Of a DNA stretch of 55,754 bases, positions 1-9,428 are shown in pieces; within the stretch, counting starts at the first letter, position 1, and each line of letters starts with the position of its first letter. Both the position numbers and the translations under genes were made by a program. The notes below the pieces were generated by a model. It had not been told where the DNA came from. It searched no databases and worked only from the letters and a program-made list of their open reading frames with translations. The DNA comes from a virus: the IMG/VR virus record IMGVR_UViG_3300020176_000019, positions 1 through 55,754 of that record. One strand, 5' to 3'.

Positions 1-3000
1 GCGGACAAACCCAACTTCGATGGCTCGCATCTCGTTCACCATCTTGTTGAGGGCCGCACCACCCGCACCACCCAATGGCTCGCGGTTCGCGGCGAATCGA
101 CGCATGACACCAGCGAAGTAACGCTTGAGCATAGCGAGCAGGCTGGGATTCTTCTTCCAGAAGCGGACATCCTCTTCGGTGGTAAATCCTTTAGTGACTT
201 TCTGGAGGTGCATCCGAAGCTTCTCTTCAGCGAGCTGCCTTTTAGTTGCTAAGACAACGTCGGCATCTTCAGAAGCCAACTCAGCCCTCAATGCTGCTGC
301 GACAGAATCAGGGCTGTTCTGAGTATACTCAGTAATGATCTTCTGGTAGTCGCCGTCACTCAAAGACTCGACGTAGTTATCTACTTCCTCTTGAGTCAGG
401 GCGTTGAAGCCAGCGATGTGTGCGATTTCTTCATTAACTGAAACCCCAATGATGTTCTTAGCGGAGAGGCTGTCAAAGTCACGGCTTGCCAAGATGTTGG
501 CAAGAACTCCACGATTGATGAAGATCGCTGACTCGTCCTTGCTGGCGTAGGCCAGACTCCCACCTGTATCTATTTCCGCTACCTTAATTTGAATCGAAGG
601 CGGCAACAAAGACCTAATCAAGTTAATGCCTTGGCTCACCAGACCCTTTTGATCTTCTGGAACTCCCTCTAGAATGTTTGGATCTACCGTTGCTTCCATT
701 GAAGGCGCAGAGAAGAGGATACTGCTTTTCGTCTCATCGAACCGCTGGCTCAGTGGGATGACGTTGCCGTTTGCGTCGCGAGTGACAGGTTCGGCGGATT
801 TGATCTGGTTAGGGTTAGCCACTACAACTTCTTTGAAGTCCCTCTCACCGTATGATTTGCTATGATCCACAACTATCGCAGACACAACTCGGTCAAGTAG
901 GAAGTTTGCATCATTGCGTGTGTTTTGTGATTTGAATCCCGCCCCAACGCCTGTGCCAACATCTTCCAAATCTCGCTGGATGGTTCCTCCTCTAACCTCC
1001 TCCAATGATTCCGGTCTTTTACCCCCAACTGATTTGTAGGCGGTATTCACAGCATCTTGATAAGCTAACCATTTCTTGAACTGATCCTCCAATCCGTTCT
1101 CTCTGATGTATTTATTGATCCCGTCCGTCCCATCAAGAAATATGGGGTTATCTCCGAGGTCGATAGCCAAGTCATCCACGCGACTTTCCAATGATTTATC
1201 GTCGCGTTCTGGGCCAACAAGAGGGCCAGCAAACTGTCTTACATCCTCTTTTTTCCCATCTAAGATAGCGTAAAAACCAGACCCGAGTAATCCTCTCTCA
1301 CTAGGCATAAGGGGGACACCGTCACGGTAAACCCCTGCTCTCACGCCTTTTGCTTTGTAGTTTGAATTCTGTATCGCGGCATCCACCATCCGCTGTGCTG
1401 CCTCCATGTCGCCGGACTCGACGGCAGCAAGGTATTCAGCATCTTGGGCGGTAGTGGGAGAAGAGGAGATGGGCGCACTGAACAACACCTTATCCGCAGC
1501 CGAAGATCCAAGTGCTTTAGCGTCTGGTGCTGTCTGCTTACGACCGCGCTTACCGAGATCGAGGATGTCCCTGAAAGCGGAAACATATGAACGCTTCTCA
1601 GATGGACTCACCTTCGGGAAGATCGTCACAATGGAATCAATAATACTGTCGAACGAGTTAGGCCCAACAGTCTTCTTGATGTAGTTCTGGAACTCATCCA
1701 CCAAGAAGAACTTGGCAATGAATTCATCTAGGTTCTCCACACCATCCGCCACAACGGAGTTAGGGACTTCTCCAGACGTTACCTCAGCATCGTAGTTAGC
1801 CGCGATACCATTAAAGATCTTTTCAAGATTCTTACGCGCTGCTGCTTTGTTCTTGTTTGCCGCAAGGGCAGCTTCGGTTGCTGCGACCGTATCTGAAGTA
1901 AAGGCATGAATATATTCTTCCAGTAAGGTATTGACCAAACCACGTCCACTACCGGAAGTGCGGTTGATGAATACAATATGGTTTCCGTTGATCGACTTAA
2001 TGTATTTACCAGCGATATCGATATTACCCTCTCCGATTACGAAGCGGACATTGTTCTCGATGAAGTTGGTATCTTCCAGAAGGAGCTTGGCTGCAAGCTG
2101 CTCATTCTTGTTGCCCATACCTTTGGCAATGTTCTTGAGGGCCTTAACAACACTCTGAGCATCACCGCTCTTGAGTCCCAGCTTGGTTATGGTCGCGTTG
2201 TTGCGGGCAGTGATTTCTACCCTCATCTGCTCAGTTATCTGCGATCTCGACAGTCTAGTGCGTAAAGCTCCGTCGATAGCCAGCATCGTGTTGCGTGCTT
2301 GCTCGACCGTCAGAAGCTCACCAGTGAAGTCAGCAAACAAGGATTGGAACTCCCCCACTGCGGACTTGTTAGCGATCCCCAAACCATCAGGTCGAGTTGT
2401 GAAACGAGTCGCGATGAGGGCATCCCTAAGATCGATACCCCTAAACAGGGAGCCGGATTCAAGGCTGGTTACGAACTCACTAACTGAATTACGGATACGA
2501 CCATTACTGGTCACGACCCAAGACGAAAGGAACCCGAACAAATCTTTCGGGCTAAGGCTACGGACAACCTCTTGCATCTGAGGAGACCCATCGAAGACAT
2601 TGTTGGTGACGAAGTCTTCCACAGAAACACGCAGCTTCTGGTCAGAGTTGATCGCGTCGAGGGCATTGTCGATGGACGAGACCATCATTGCCGCGACATC
2701 TTCAGGAGATGCAGCACCACCGTCTGGCTTCCGCCCAAAGTTTTCAATGAAGTCACTACGCTTTCTCGCAATCTTAGTGATGTCCTTCTTATCCAGTGGG
2801 AAGGTAAGTGTCGCGTCGGTGTTGTGGCGACGGTCCATTGCTTCTTTCTGAACCGCAAAGTTTCTTGTCGAGTTGGATAACACCGAAGCAAACGAAGGGG
2901 GAGTGTTGCCGGAGAGGTCAGGGTTGTTGACTGCATACTGGTCAACGAAGGTCTCGATGATAGCATCGTTACTAAGATCACCTGCCTTATCGATTGATAC

Positions 3001-6000
3001 CAAAGGAAGAACTCTCTTGGCTGCGGCTTCTTTCTTCAGGTTGACCCGACTAAGGAACTTACCTACCTTGTCTGTCGGATCTTGCTGGAGAGCGTCCCGT
3101 AGTTCAAACATACGGGCATTGAAGACAAACTGCTCACGGGCATCGATGAATGCCTGTAGTTGGGCCTCAGTGTCTTCAGCGTTTGAGAGAGGCTCCATAC
3201 GTGAATGAGCCTCGATGTTTCTTTCGTCGCCTGTCTTCTGCAACTCATCCAAGAAAGAGTTCAAAGAGACCTTAATCTGGGCAACAGTGGTGAAGTCACC
3301 TTCTTGATCGGCTCCATTGGTGGTGTCGAAACGCCCGACACCAGCAGGAAGCTCCACACTCTTAAATGGGACTGCTGCGAGACGGCTGGCCTTTACGTTG
3401 TTAAAGTATAACTCTCGGTTCGCTTCAGCTCCGGTAACCTTGGATTCGAGAATGTTGCCGTCGGGAGACAGAGCAACAACATCAATCACGTTGTTATCGG
3501 GGTCCACAATGATCGACGGGTTGAGGCCGGACATCGCGAAATTATTTGGGACCGATACGGGAACATTTGATCGAAGCATTTCAGCAACCACGACCGGATC
3601 GTTGTCGAACACACCCGCGCCGTTCTCATCAATGAAACCTGCTACGGTATCTTTTTTACCAGTAACGGGATTGAAACGCTTCCGGTTGGAAGGACTTTGG
3701 AAAACAGATCCTCCGTAAGGTTCCTTAACTTTTACGGTTGGATAAATGGTGTAAGTCGAAGAGGCGACATAGTCAGAGAAGGTTGCCGCGTCAGCATCGC
3801 TATAAATTGGGAGACCAAAATCCTCTTTATAGGTGATCTCTTGAGGATATCCCATGCTAGCAAGATCAATCGCTTTACGCTGAATGATCGGTAGGTTCTC
3901 TGAGGTAGTGGGAGCAGATTCAAATTGGATCTTATCTCTGGATACCCTCCGAGCATAGCTCTTGGATTCAGGGACCTCACCCACGATCCCCGCCATATTC
4001 TTCTTACGGGTAAACCGCTCAACCTGATACTTGATTTCTTCTGGAGACGCCCCTTCAAGTTCCTTCAAGAGGTCTTGAACTTTAGCAGGCCCTTCATCAG
4101 CAGGGGTTCCCTCCTCAACCTCTATAGAATTGAGGGTATCAGTGAACCCAATAATATCGTTATCTTTCTCCGCGATTAAGGTATTGAGTTCGCCAAGGCG
4201 GTTTACTTGAGCCTCGTCAGGTTCTTCGATTGATTCAAGTTGCTCCAACTCTTGTTGGAACGCCGTGCGTTCCTGTTGGGCGAGATCCAGAGAGTTCTGA
4301 ACTTCAGTTCTCTTATCAGGAGTTTCTGGTTCTGGCTCTGGCTCTGCCTCGACTACGGGTGCAGCTACAGGCATGGTCCTCTTACTCTGGTCGATAACAT
4401 TTTTTACTACTTCAGCCGAAATGGGGCTTCCACTTTCTTGGAGGTTGGCGGCTACATCTTCGTAGTATTCCTCCCGAAGTCTGGCCGCTTGCTCGACTCG
4501 ATCCATTGGCGTCACACCAACACGGCTAGCTCCAGCTTGGACTGCGGGGACACCAGCACCCAAGACCCCACCGACCATGCCAGCATGGACGACTTGCTTC
4601 CAACGATCAATAAGAGGGGTAGTCTGATCAAGGGCCACGTCCTCGATGTATGAGTTCACCAACTGATCAATGCCCTCCTCCAGACCTTCATCAATCGCCC
4701 CTTTCGCAATCTTACCACTGGTTCTAAGGAACTGGTTACTATGCTTGGCGAGGGAATTTTTAAGGGCTTTACCCATCGCGCTCTTCAGGGCGTCGTTGGT
4801 AATCCCTCCGGTGTTGGCTAAAGCTCCTAAAACATTTTTCGCTTCTCTGAAGGTCATCCCCTTTAACAAGGCGTCTTCCACACCACCGCGACCTATCGTG
4901 CTGAAGGCTGACGTAATAAGACCCGTAGCAACACCAGCGGTCATTGCGAAGCCCATCGCTCTGTCATGAAGCTCGTCATCACTCATGTCAGGGTTGCTAG
5001 CCTTGAGCTGGTTATACATACTGCCGTAACTCATGGCGGAAGATCGAGAGGCAGCAGGAACGAATGTTCCAACGGCAAGTCCCATCTTCTGAGCCACTGC
5101 GTTGTTATATGCTTTGATGGCTTCTTTAACGGCACCTCCCTCGGCGGATTCACGGATCAGGTTACGGGCTAAAGCAGTCTTGGCAACGGCCTCCATAGTG
5201 TCATCACCAGCTCTAAGGACATTGCTGGTAATCGCTTTAACAAAGCCAGCCTTCGTTAGTCTGGCACCTGACCTCGCCGTAAGGTAAGCAGCCCCACCCA
5301 CTCCGGCAGTCGCTGTAGAAAGCAGGAAGGTCGCTCCAATATCTACAATCATGGGGGCGATGGCCTCCATGACATCTTGTCCTACGCCAAAATCTGCGCC
5401 AAACATCTGGGCAATCTGCCTGCGGTTGGCCTGATCTTTCGCGATGTCTTGTAGACCTTCCTTACCCCAATCAACTCCTAAAGCAGCCGGAGCAAGGTAG
5501 ACAAGGCTGGCGATAGAATCCCATACAGAAGCAGCAATCCCGCTCGTCCTCGCACCCAATTCACTGAATACTTCTTTGTCCGCAGTGAATTCTGTTAAGA
5601 TGTCCGCGTCTTTCTTGCCAGCCTGACGACCCAGAAGAAGGGCTTCGGACCATTCGTCAGAATAGCTGGACTCGTCAAGAACCTTGCTGTAGTTCTCGAA
5701 CTGATCTTCGAGGACCATCTCACGAGAATTTATAAAGAGCTTCTTGGTTTGGTCAGACAGTTCAGGGTGGGAAGCTATGGACTTCGCAAAAAGTTCATCG
5801 TTTACAAACACAGCAGGGTTAATCTGTGCGCCTAACTTAGTTGAGATAATGTTCTCACTAATCTCTTTGCCTTCCGAACGAAGGGTGAAGACACCTTTGC
5901 TGAAACCGTTCTGAACAACGAGTGCTTCATAGGCATCACGCACATCACTCGGCTTGTAGTTAGCACCACTCTCGTTAAGCTGATCCGTAATGTATTCGAC

Positions 6001-6945
6001 AGCATCGTCGATATTACGCATGCTGGCATACCTCACGTTCTCCCTCCGCTCATCCATAGCATCATCCGCTACACCAATAGCACCCAAGAACTCAGAAACG
6101 GTGCTGCCGACAGCACGAGAAACCGACTCAGCAGTAGTGTCCTTCTCACGAGCCATCTGCAAAGAATGACCATCCACAAACTCGGAAACAAAGTCATCAC
6201 TCTTAGCAAGCTCGACGATACCTTTGGAGATCTCCATCAGTTCCTTCGTCTTGTATACAGTGACTCCGGTATCGGGGATCACCTGAAGGTTATTCTGGAT
6301 AATGGCTATGTCTTCAGGGTTAAAGGATACACCGCCAAGCTGGGAGGACTTAACAGCTTTAAGCAAAGGCATTTCAGAAGCAAAGTCGCTGACTAACAAC
6401 TCGCGTCCTCCTTTTCCGTCTTGAACGAAAGCAAACGGTAGCTGGTTCGCTTTGACAAGTTCCTCCTTCGTCTGGTCCAAGCGGAGGCCAACTACTACTT
6501 CAGCCTGCTCGCGCATTGCATCTACCTTCAGGCGGAACTCTTCTGCGGCATCAGGCTGCTCTGAGAGAACTTCCAAACCAGATTGGTAATCCAAAAGAAC
6601 CTGACGGTCAGGGTCGTTTACACCCAGAGAAGAAAATACAACATTAAGTTTAGTATCGAAGTCAACGTCTTTAGGAGCGAGAGCCTGCTCGACAGACTCC
6701 TCGGTCATACCCTCAACTAAGCTAAGTCCTTGGCGCAGACCAACTTGAATGTCCTGTTCCGCACGAGCATCGTAGGCATCTCCTAGCTCATTACGCACGA
6801 AATCCGCATAGTTCAAAAAACTCTGCGGGTCATCGCTTGGGGCTACATTTTCTTCAGACCACTCAGCGAACGGCTTAATTGTCTTCGGGGCTTCAGAATC
6901 AGTAAAGATTCTCTTCTCGGATTCGGTGAGGTTCAGATCAGACAT
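1..6945 (-). CDS. Giant polyvalent (internal virion-type) protein, C-terminus beyond window
   Basis: An open frame of 2,315 codons runs from ATG at 6945 off the left edge without a stop. Alanine/glycine-rich, membrane-like stretches lie near residues 500-560, 680-720 and 780-795, and a Pro-Glu linker near 870. Residues about 1826-2075 read like the ADP-ribosyltransferase domain of phage polyvalent proteins: a 'YLAAVESGDMEAAQRMVD' entry, 'GSGFY', then 'NPNQIKSAEPVT' (from about residue 2044) and 'IPLSQRF...ILFSAP'. Two further segments, around residues 1630-1690 and 2130-2190, resemble each other and a zincin core, but carry EExxH (EEYIH at 1676-1680, EEIAH at 2172-2176) in place of HExxH. The motif (V/I)LFSAP occurs at both borders of the transferase-like domain (1820-1825, 2076-2081). 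Such proteins are packaged and injected in many podoviruses, and that role is inferred here from length, composition and position beside other virion-like genes. Confidence 0.85.
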   Translation of the reverse strand, partial: MSDLNLTESEKRIFTDSEAPKTIKPFAEWSEENVAPSDDPQSFLNYADFVRNELGDAYDARAEQDIQVGLRQGLSLVEGMTEESVEQALAPKDVDFDTKLNVVFSSLGVNDPDRQVLLDYQSGLEVLSEQPDAAEEFRLKVDAMREQAEVVVGLRLDQTKEELVKANQLPFAFVQDGKGGRELLVSDFASEMPLLKAVKSSQLGGVSFNPEDIAIIQNNLQVIPDTGVTVYKTKELMEISKGIVELAKSDDFVSEFVDGHSLQMAREKDTTAESVSRAVGSTVSEFLGAIGVADDAMDERRENVRYASMRNIDDAVEYITDQLNESGANYKPSDVRDAYEALVVQNGFSKGVFTLRSEGKEISENIISTKLGAQINPAVFVNDELFAKSIASHPELSDQTKKLFINSREMVLEDQFENYSKVLDESSYSDEWSEALLLGRQAGKKDADILTEFTADKEVFSELGARTSGIAASVWDSIASLVYLAPAALGVDWGKEGLQDIAKDQANRRQIAQMFGADFGVGQDVMEAIAPMIVDIGATFLLSTATAGVGGAAYLTARSGARLTKAGFVKAITSNVLRAGDDTMEAVAKTALARNLIRESAEGGAVKEAIKAYNNAVAQKMGLAVGTFVPAASRSSAMSYGSMYNQLKASNPDMSDDELHDRAMGFAMTAGVATGLITSAFSTIGRGGVEDALLKGMTFREAKNVLGALANTGGITNDALKSAMGKALKNSLAKHSNQFLRTSGKIAKGAIDEGLEEGIDQLVNSYIEDVALDQTTPLIDRWKQVVHAGMVGGVLGAGVPAVQAGASRVGVTPMDRVEQAARLREEYYEDVAANLQESGSPISAEVVKNVIDQSKRTMPVAAPVVEAEPEPEPETPDKRTEVQNSLDLAQQERTAFQQELEQLESIEEPDEAQVNRLGELNTLIAEKDNDIIGFTDTLNSIEVEEGTPADEGPAKVQDLLKELEGASPEEIKYQVERFTRKKNMAGIVGEVPESKSYARRVSRDKIQFESAPTTSENLPIIQRKAIDLASMGYPQEITYKEDFGLPIYSDADAATFSDYVASSTYTIYPTVKVKEPYGGSVFQSPSNRKRFNPVTGKKDTVAGFIDENGAGVFDNDPVVVAEMLRSNVPVSVPNNFAMSGLNPSIIVDPDNNVIDVVALSPDGNILESKVTGAEANRELYFNNVKASRLAAVPFKSVELPAGVGRFDTTNGADQEGDFTTVAQIKVSLNSFLDELQKTGDERNIEAHSRMEPLSNAEDTEAQLQAFIDAREQFVFNARMFELRDALQQDPTDKVGKFLSRVNLKKEAAAKRVLPLVSIDKAGDLSNDAIIETFVDQYAVNNPDLSGNTPPSFASVLSNSTRNFAVQKEAMDRRHNTDATLTFPLDKKDITKIARKRSDFIENFGRKPDGGAASPEDVAAMMVSSIDNALDAINSDQKLRVSVEDFVTNNVFDGSPQMQEVVRSLSPKDLFGFLSSWVVTSNGRIRNSVSEFVTSLESGSLFRGIDLRDALIATRFTTRPDGLGIANKSAVGEFQSLFADFTGELLTVEQARNTMLAIDGALRTRLSRSQITEQMRVEITARNNATITKLGLKSGDAQSVVKALKNIAKGMGNKNEQLAAKLLLEDTNFIENNVRFVIGEGNIDIAGKYIKSINGNHIVFINRTSGSGRGLVNTLLEEYIHAFTSDTVAATEAALAANKNKAAARKNLEKIFNGIAANYDAEVTSGEVPNSVVADGVENLDEFIAKFFLVDEFQNYIKKTVGPNSFDSIIDSIVTIFPKVSPSEKRSYVSAFRDILDLGKRGRKQTAPDAKALGSSAADKVLFSAPISSSPTTAQDAEYLAAVESGDMEAAQRMVDAAIQNSNYKAKGVRAGVYRDGVPLMPSERGLLGSGFYAILDGKKEDVRQFAGPLVGPERDDKSLESRVDDLAIDLGDNPIFLDGTDGINKYIRENGLEDQFKKWLAYQDAVNTAYKSVGGKRPESLEEVRGGTIQRDLEDVGTGVGAGFKSQNTRNDANFLLDRVVSAIVVDHSKSYGERDFKEVVVANPNQIKSAEPVTRDANGNVIPLSQRFDETKSSILFSAPSMEATVDPNILEGVPEDQKGLVSQGINLIRSLLPPSIQIKVAEIDTGGSLAYASKDESAIFINRGVLANILASRDFDSLSAKNIIGVSVNEEIAHIAGFNALTQEEVDNYVESLSDGDYQKIITEYTQNSPDSVAAALRAELASEDADVVLATKRQLAEEKLRMHLQKVTKGFTTEEDVRFWKKNPSLLAMLKRYFAGVMRRFAANREPLGGAGGAALNKMVNEMRAIEVGFVR

Positions 6946-6989
6946 AGCTGAAAAGGTTTGGTCTGTAATTAGTAATGTAGTTTAAGTGA

Positions 6990-8024
6990 TCAAGGTTGCT
7001 TAGGTGTAAACAAACTAGAAATAATTGGAGGGCCTTCAGGCTTTTTATAAGCAGACTGCATGATGGCTCTGGTCTGCCTCAAGACTGCCCTGTAGAGATC
7101 TGCGTCAGAGAAGGACTCTTTACTGAGGGCAGAAGGATTCTTATCTAAAAAGAACTGCTTTTCAGGTGACGAATAGTCATAGTAGAGACGCTCCAACTGA
7201 AATCTTGGTGCGGCTTCAAAGGTAATGTCTTGCGTAGCCTTTGTAGCGATGGCTTCGAGTTTAGTTAAATCGACTTTTTCCCCCACTCCCTCTAAAAGAC
7301 CAGCCTCAATCTGTTCACCGATATCGACGGGAGACATTTTAATGACGTTGCCATAGTCGTCTTCAGCTCGTTTAATTAGGGCCGTAGTTCTTTGCTCCTC
7401 TTGCACCCTAGATAAATCGGCTTGGGCTTTCTGAACTTTATCGAGACCTTTTTTCTGAACAGCTTCAGAGATGTCAATCGCGATCTGCTCACGAGGAGTC
7501 ACGGTGCCGTCTCTCTCAGCTTGCGTCCTAACAGTATCAACGGGAACACCACTCACGGCAGCTTGATACAACATACCGGAAACTTCTTCCTGCTGCTTAT
7601 ACTGATTACTTAGTGAGTTGCTAGCTGACTTAAACAGATTGTTAATCAAAGGCGAGAACTGAGCAGTAGTCTGATACTGCATCTGTAGTTTGGCGAGATC
7701 CTTCTGCTGATCAAAGATATTCTGATCTTTTCGATCTATGATAGTATTGAGTTGATCCACGACTTCTGGAATACGCTCCATAGCCTCATTCTCCATACGG
7801 GCTGTTTTTCTAGCTTGGCGTAGACTAAACTTCTGTTGTTTGTAAGCGAGATCCTGCTGCCGCATACGCATTTGATGCTCCTGCATCTTCATGGTCTGCT
7901 CGCGCATAGGCATCAGGACTTCCTGACGATATTTCATCGCTTGATCAAAACCACGTTCGCCAACGAGCATCGGGAAATACTGCTGGCGGAGAGGCGCGAT
8001 GTCTTGGTTGAAGTCGATGGCCAT
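6990..8024 (-). CDS. Gln-rich coiled-coil putative internal virion protein
   Basis: 344 residues, with no family recognised. Residues about 30-115 are rich in Met, Gln, Arg and Lys in a heptad-like pattern (long coiled coil). Further helical segments follow, and the end is short and proline-rich. It lies 44 bp upstream of the giant protein and 18 bp after the previous gene, all on one strand, so it is probably co-transcribed with them. Proteins of this kind beside giant ejection proteins in short-tailed phages are often internal core components; that role is inferred from context only. The start ATG at 8024 follows an A/T-rich leader with no Shine-Dalgarno site. Confidence 0.75.
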   Translation of the reverse strand: MAIDFNQDIAPLRQQYFPMLVGERGFDQAMKYRQEVLMPMREQTMKMQEHQMRMRQQDLAYKQQKFSLRQARKTARMENEAMERIPEVVDQLNTIIDRKDQNIFDQQKDLAKLQMQYQTTAQFSPLINNLFKSASNSLSNQYKQQEEVSGMLYQAAVSGVPVDTVRTQAERDGTVTPREQIAIDISEAVQKKGLDKVQKAQADLSRVQEEQRTTALIKRAEDDYGNVIKMSPVDIGEQIEAGLLEGVGEKVDLTKLEAIATKATQDITFEAAPRFQLERLYYDYSSPEKQFFLDKNPSALSKESFSDADLYRAVLRQTRAIMQSAYKKPEGPPIISSLFTPKQP

Positions 8025-8042
8025 ACTTATTTATTCTTTACG

Positions 8043-8936
8043 TTAGCGTAAACGCCTTAGCTGTTGCATATCACGAAGACGAGCATCAGACTCTGCCGCA
8101 CGTCTCATTGTCTCACTAAATACCTTATCTTGCAGTATCGCTTCTTCTCCGGCTGCAATTTCTGCATCCCTACGTCCTTTTTCAAGTGCAGGCGTGTCAA
8201 TCGAAGCCTCACCGACTCGCGCCTCCGCAGCCTTCGCACGAAGACCACTCGCTAAAGCCGTGTCTCCTTTTCTCTTCGCTCTCCTCGCCTCTCTCTCATA
8301 AGCAGAGCTTTTTCTTCCAGAGAGGGGGCGGGACTTGAAAAGGTTTTGGGAATAAGACCCTGTTACGTAGTCCTCACTTTGCATCGCTTTTTGCATACTT
8401 AATGGTTCCGTTCCGAACTCTCTTTCATACAAAACCTTTTGAGTTGCTCTAGTCGCTGCCTCGGGTGACGGAGCGGGTTGATCAAACAAACCAGTCCCAG
8501 ACTTCTGTCTCTTAAAAGAGAACGGGGAACCCCTTTCACGGATTCGGTTTTTCTCCATGAACGACTCGAACTGCTCTCCAGTAACACCAGCTTTCTCAGC
8601 TTTCTGTCGGGCCTCTTTGAGTAAGTCGCTAGTCAAAGCACCCCGCTTCGACAAGTCTTTAAGGTCGGAGGCGATGCCTCGACGATCTGCTTGCTCTTGA
8701 GAATCCATCTGTGCAAAAGCTGCATCTAACGCAATATCAGCTTTGTCCGGCGAAAGACCTTCGCGCTTTTCACGGATAGCGGGTGCAGGGCTTACCTTGC
8801 CTTCGAGTGATCCAGCGTCTATACTAGCCTGAGAATTCGGGTCATCACTCTCTTCTACTTTAGTAGTTTCAGCGGGTTTGGCGCGCGTCTTGCGGGCCTT
8901 TTTGATTAAGTCTTTTCTTATTTGACCTTCTGCCAT
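8043..8936 (-). CDS. Charged, Ala/Arg-rich putative virion protein
   Basis: 297 residues from the ATG at 8936. A longer frame from 8963 exists but would overlap the upstream gene, whereas the ATG at 8936 comes 2 bp after that gene's stop. The protein is hydrophilic and predicted helical, with no signal peptide or membrane segment, a basic N-terminus (KKARKTRAK) and an Ala/Arg/Glu-rich C-terminal half (residues about 215-297) that looks like coiled coil. No family is recognised. Its place between a small basic protein and two putative internal virion proteins suggests a structural or assembly role. Confidence 0.7.
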   Translation of the reverse strand: MAEGQIRKDLIKKARKTRAKPAETTKVEESDDPNSQASIDAGSLEGKVSPAPAIREKREGLSPDKADIALDAAFAQMDSQEQADRRGIASDLKDLSKRGALTSDLLKEARQKAEKAGVTGEQFESFMEKNRIRERGSPFSFKRQKSGTGLFDQPAPSPEAATRATQKVLYEREFGTEPLSMQKAMQSEDYVTGSYSQNLFKSRPLSGRKSSAYEREARRAKRKGDTALASGLRAKAAEARVGEASIDTPALEKGRRDAEIAAGEEAILQDKVFSETMRRAAESDARLRDMQQLRRLR

Positions 8937-8938
8937 GG

Positions 8939-9232
8939 TTACCAGAGATGTTTGCAAGCCCAATAACGGGCCGTTGTTTTGTCCTTTGCTGTTTTGCAGT
9001 TGTGTCTGGCCCTGAAATTAGCCCGACGCTTTGGATTCTTGTGTTTCGTGAAATCGCTGTAATCACGATGCCCATACGAAACCTTCTTGATCTTGTCGCC
9101 CTCTTTCCCTAAGACCACGAACTTCTTCTTCGAGCCTTTGGGCGCACGCTTGGGTTTATTGAAACCCGCAAAAGTCTCGCCGTGGTATTGGATACGGCCA
9201 GACGGGAGCCTTTTGAAACGCTTATTCGCCAC
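8939..9232 (-). CDS. Small basic conserved phage protein (Arg/Lys-rich, RANFRARHNC motif)
   Basis: 97 residues, strongly basic. The C-terminal half contains 'KVSYGHRDYSDFTKHK', 'KRRANFRARHNC' and ends 'TTARYWACKHLW'. This block is familiar from small proteins of marine phages and large DNA viruses (I recall a DUF5754-like family, but cannot confirm it). Their function is not known to me. Two Cys and two His in the last 25 residues could bind a metal. It sits between TerL and the putative internal virion genes, downstream of the repeat element at 9280-9426, so that element may carry its promoter. Confidence 0.75.
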   Translation of the reverse strand: MANKRFKRLPSGRIQYHGETFAGFNKPKRAPKGSKKKFVVLGKEGDKIKKVSYGHRDYSDFTKHKNPKRRANFRARHNCKTAKDKTTARYWACKHLW

Positions 9233-9279
9233 GGCGTAAAATTACCAGAATACGTTGCAACTGTCAACGGAGGGCTTTC

Positions 9280-9426
9280 GTCTTTAGTATCTTATAGTTT
9301 TCCCGACCCCCACTCCGAAAACTTTCTCTCTAATATATTAGTATCTAATAGTAACTATAAGATACTAAAGGTAGTGGGGAAAAGTTTTTGAACCCCACCC
9401 CCTGAAAACTATTAGATACTAAAGAC
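9280..9426. repeat. 147 bp inverted-repeat element, copy 1 (TerL / small basic protein gap)
   Basis: Bounded by 23 bp terminal inverted repeats (9280-9302 and 9404-9426; one mismatch) starting GTCTTTAGTATCT. The core AGTATCTwATAGT occurs four times: outer left, outer right and as a central inverted pair around 9340-9368. Between them lie C-rich and AAAACTTT-like blocks. A near copy in the opposite orientation lies at 49544-49692. It fills almost the whole gap between the TerL stop and the next minus-strand gene. It could be a MITE-like element, an early promoter/operator cluster or a recombination site. Confidence 0.85.
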
Positions 9427-9428
9427 CT

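Noticed and set aside
9182-9391. Plus-strand frame across the repeat element
   Set aside because: Runs through the 9280-9426 inverted-repeat element and opposite the start of the small basic protein; no coding features.
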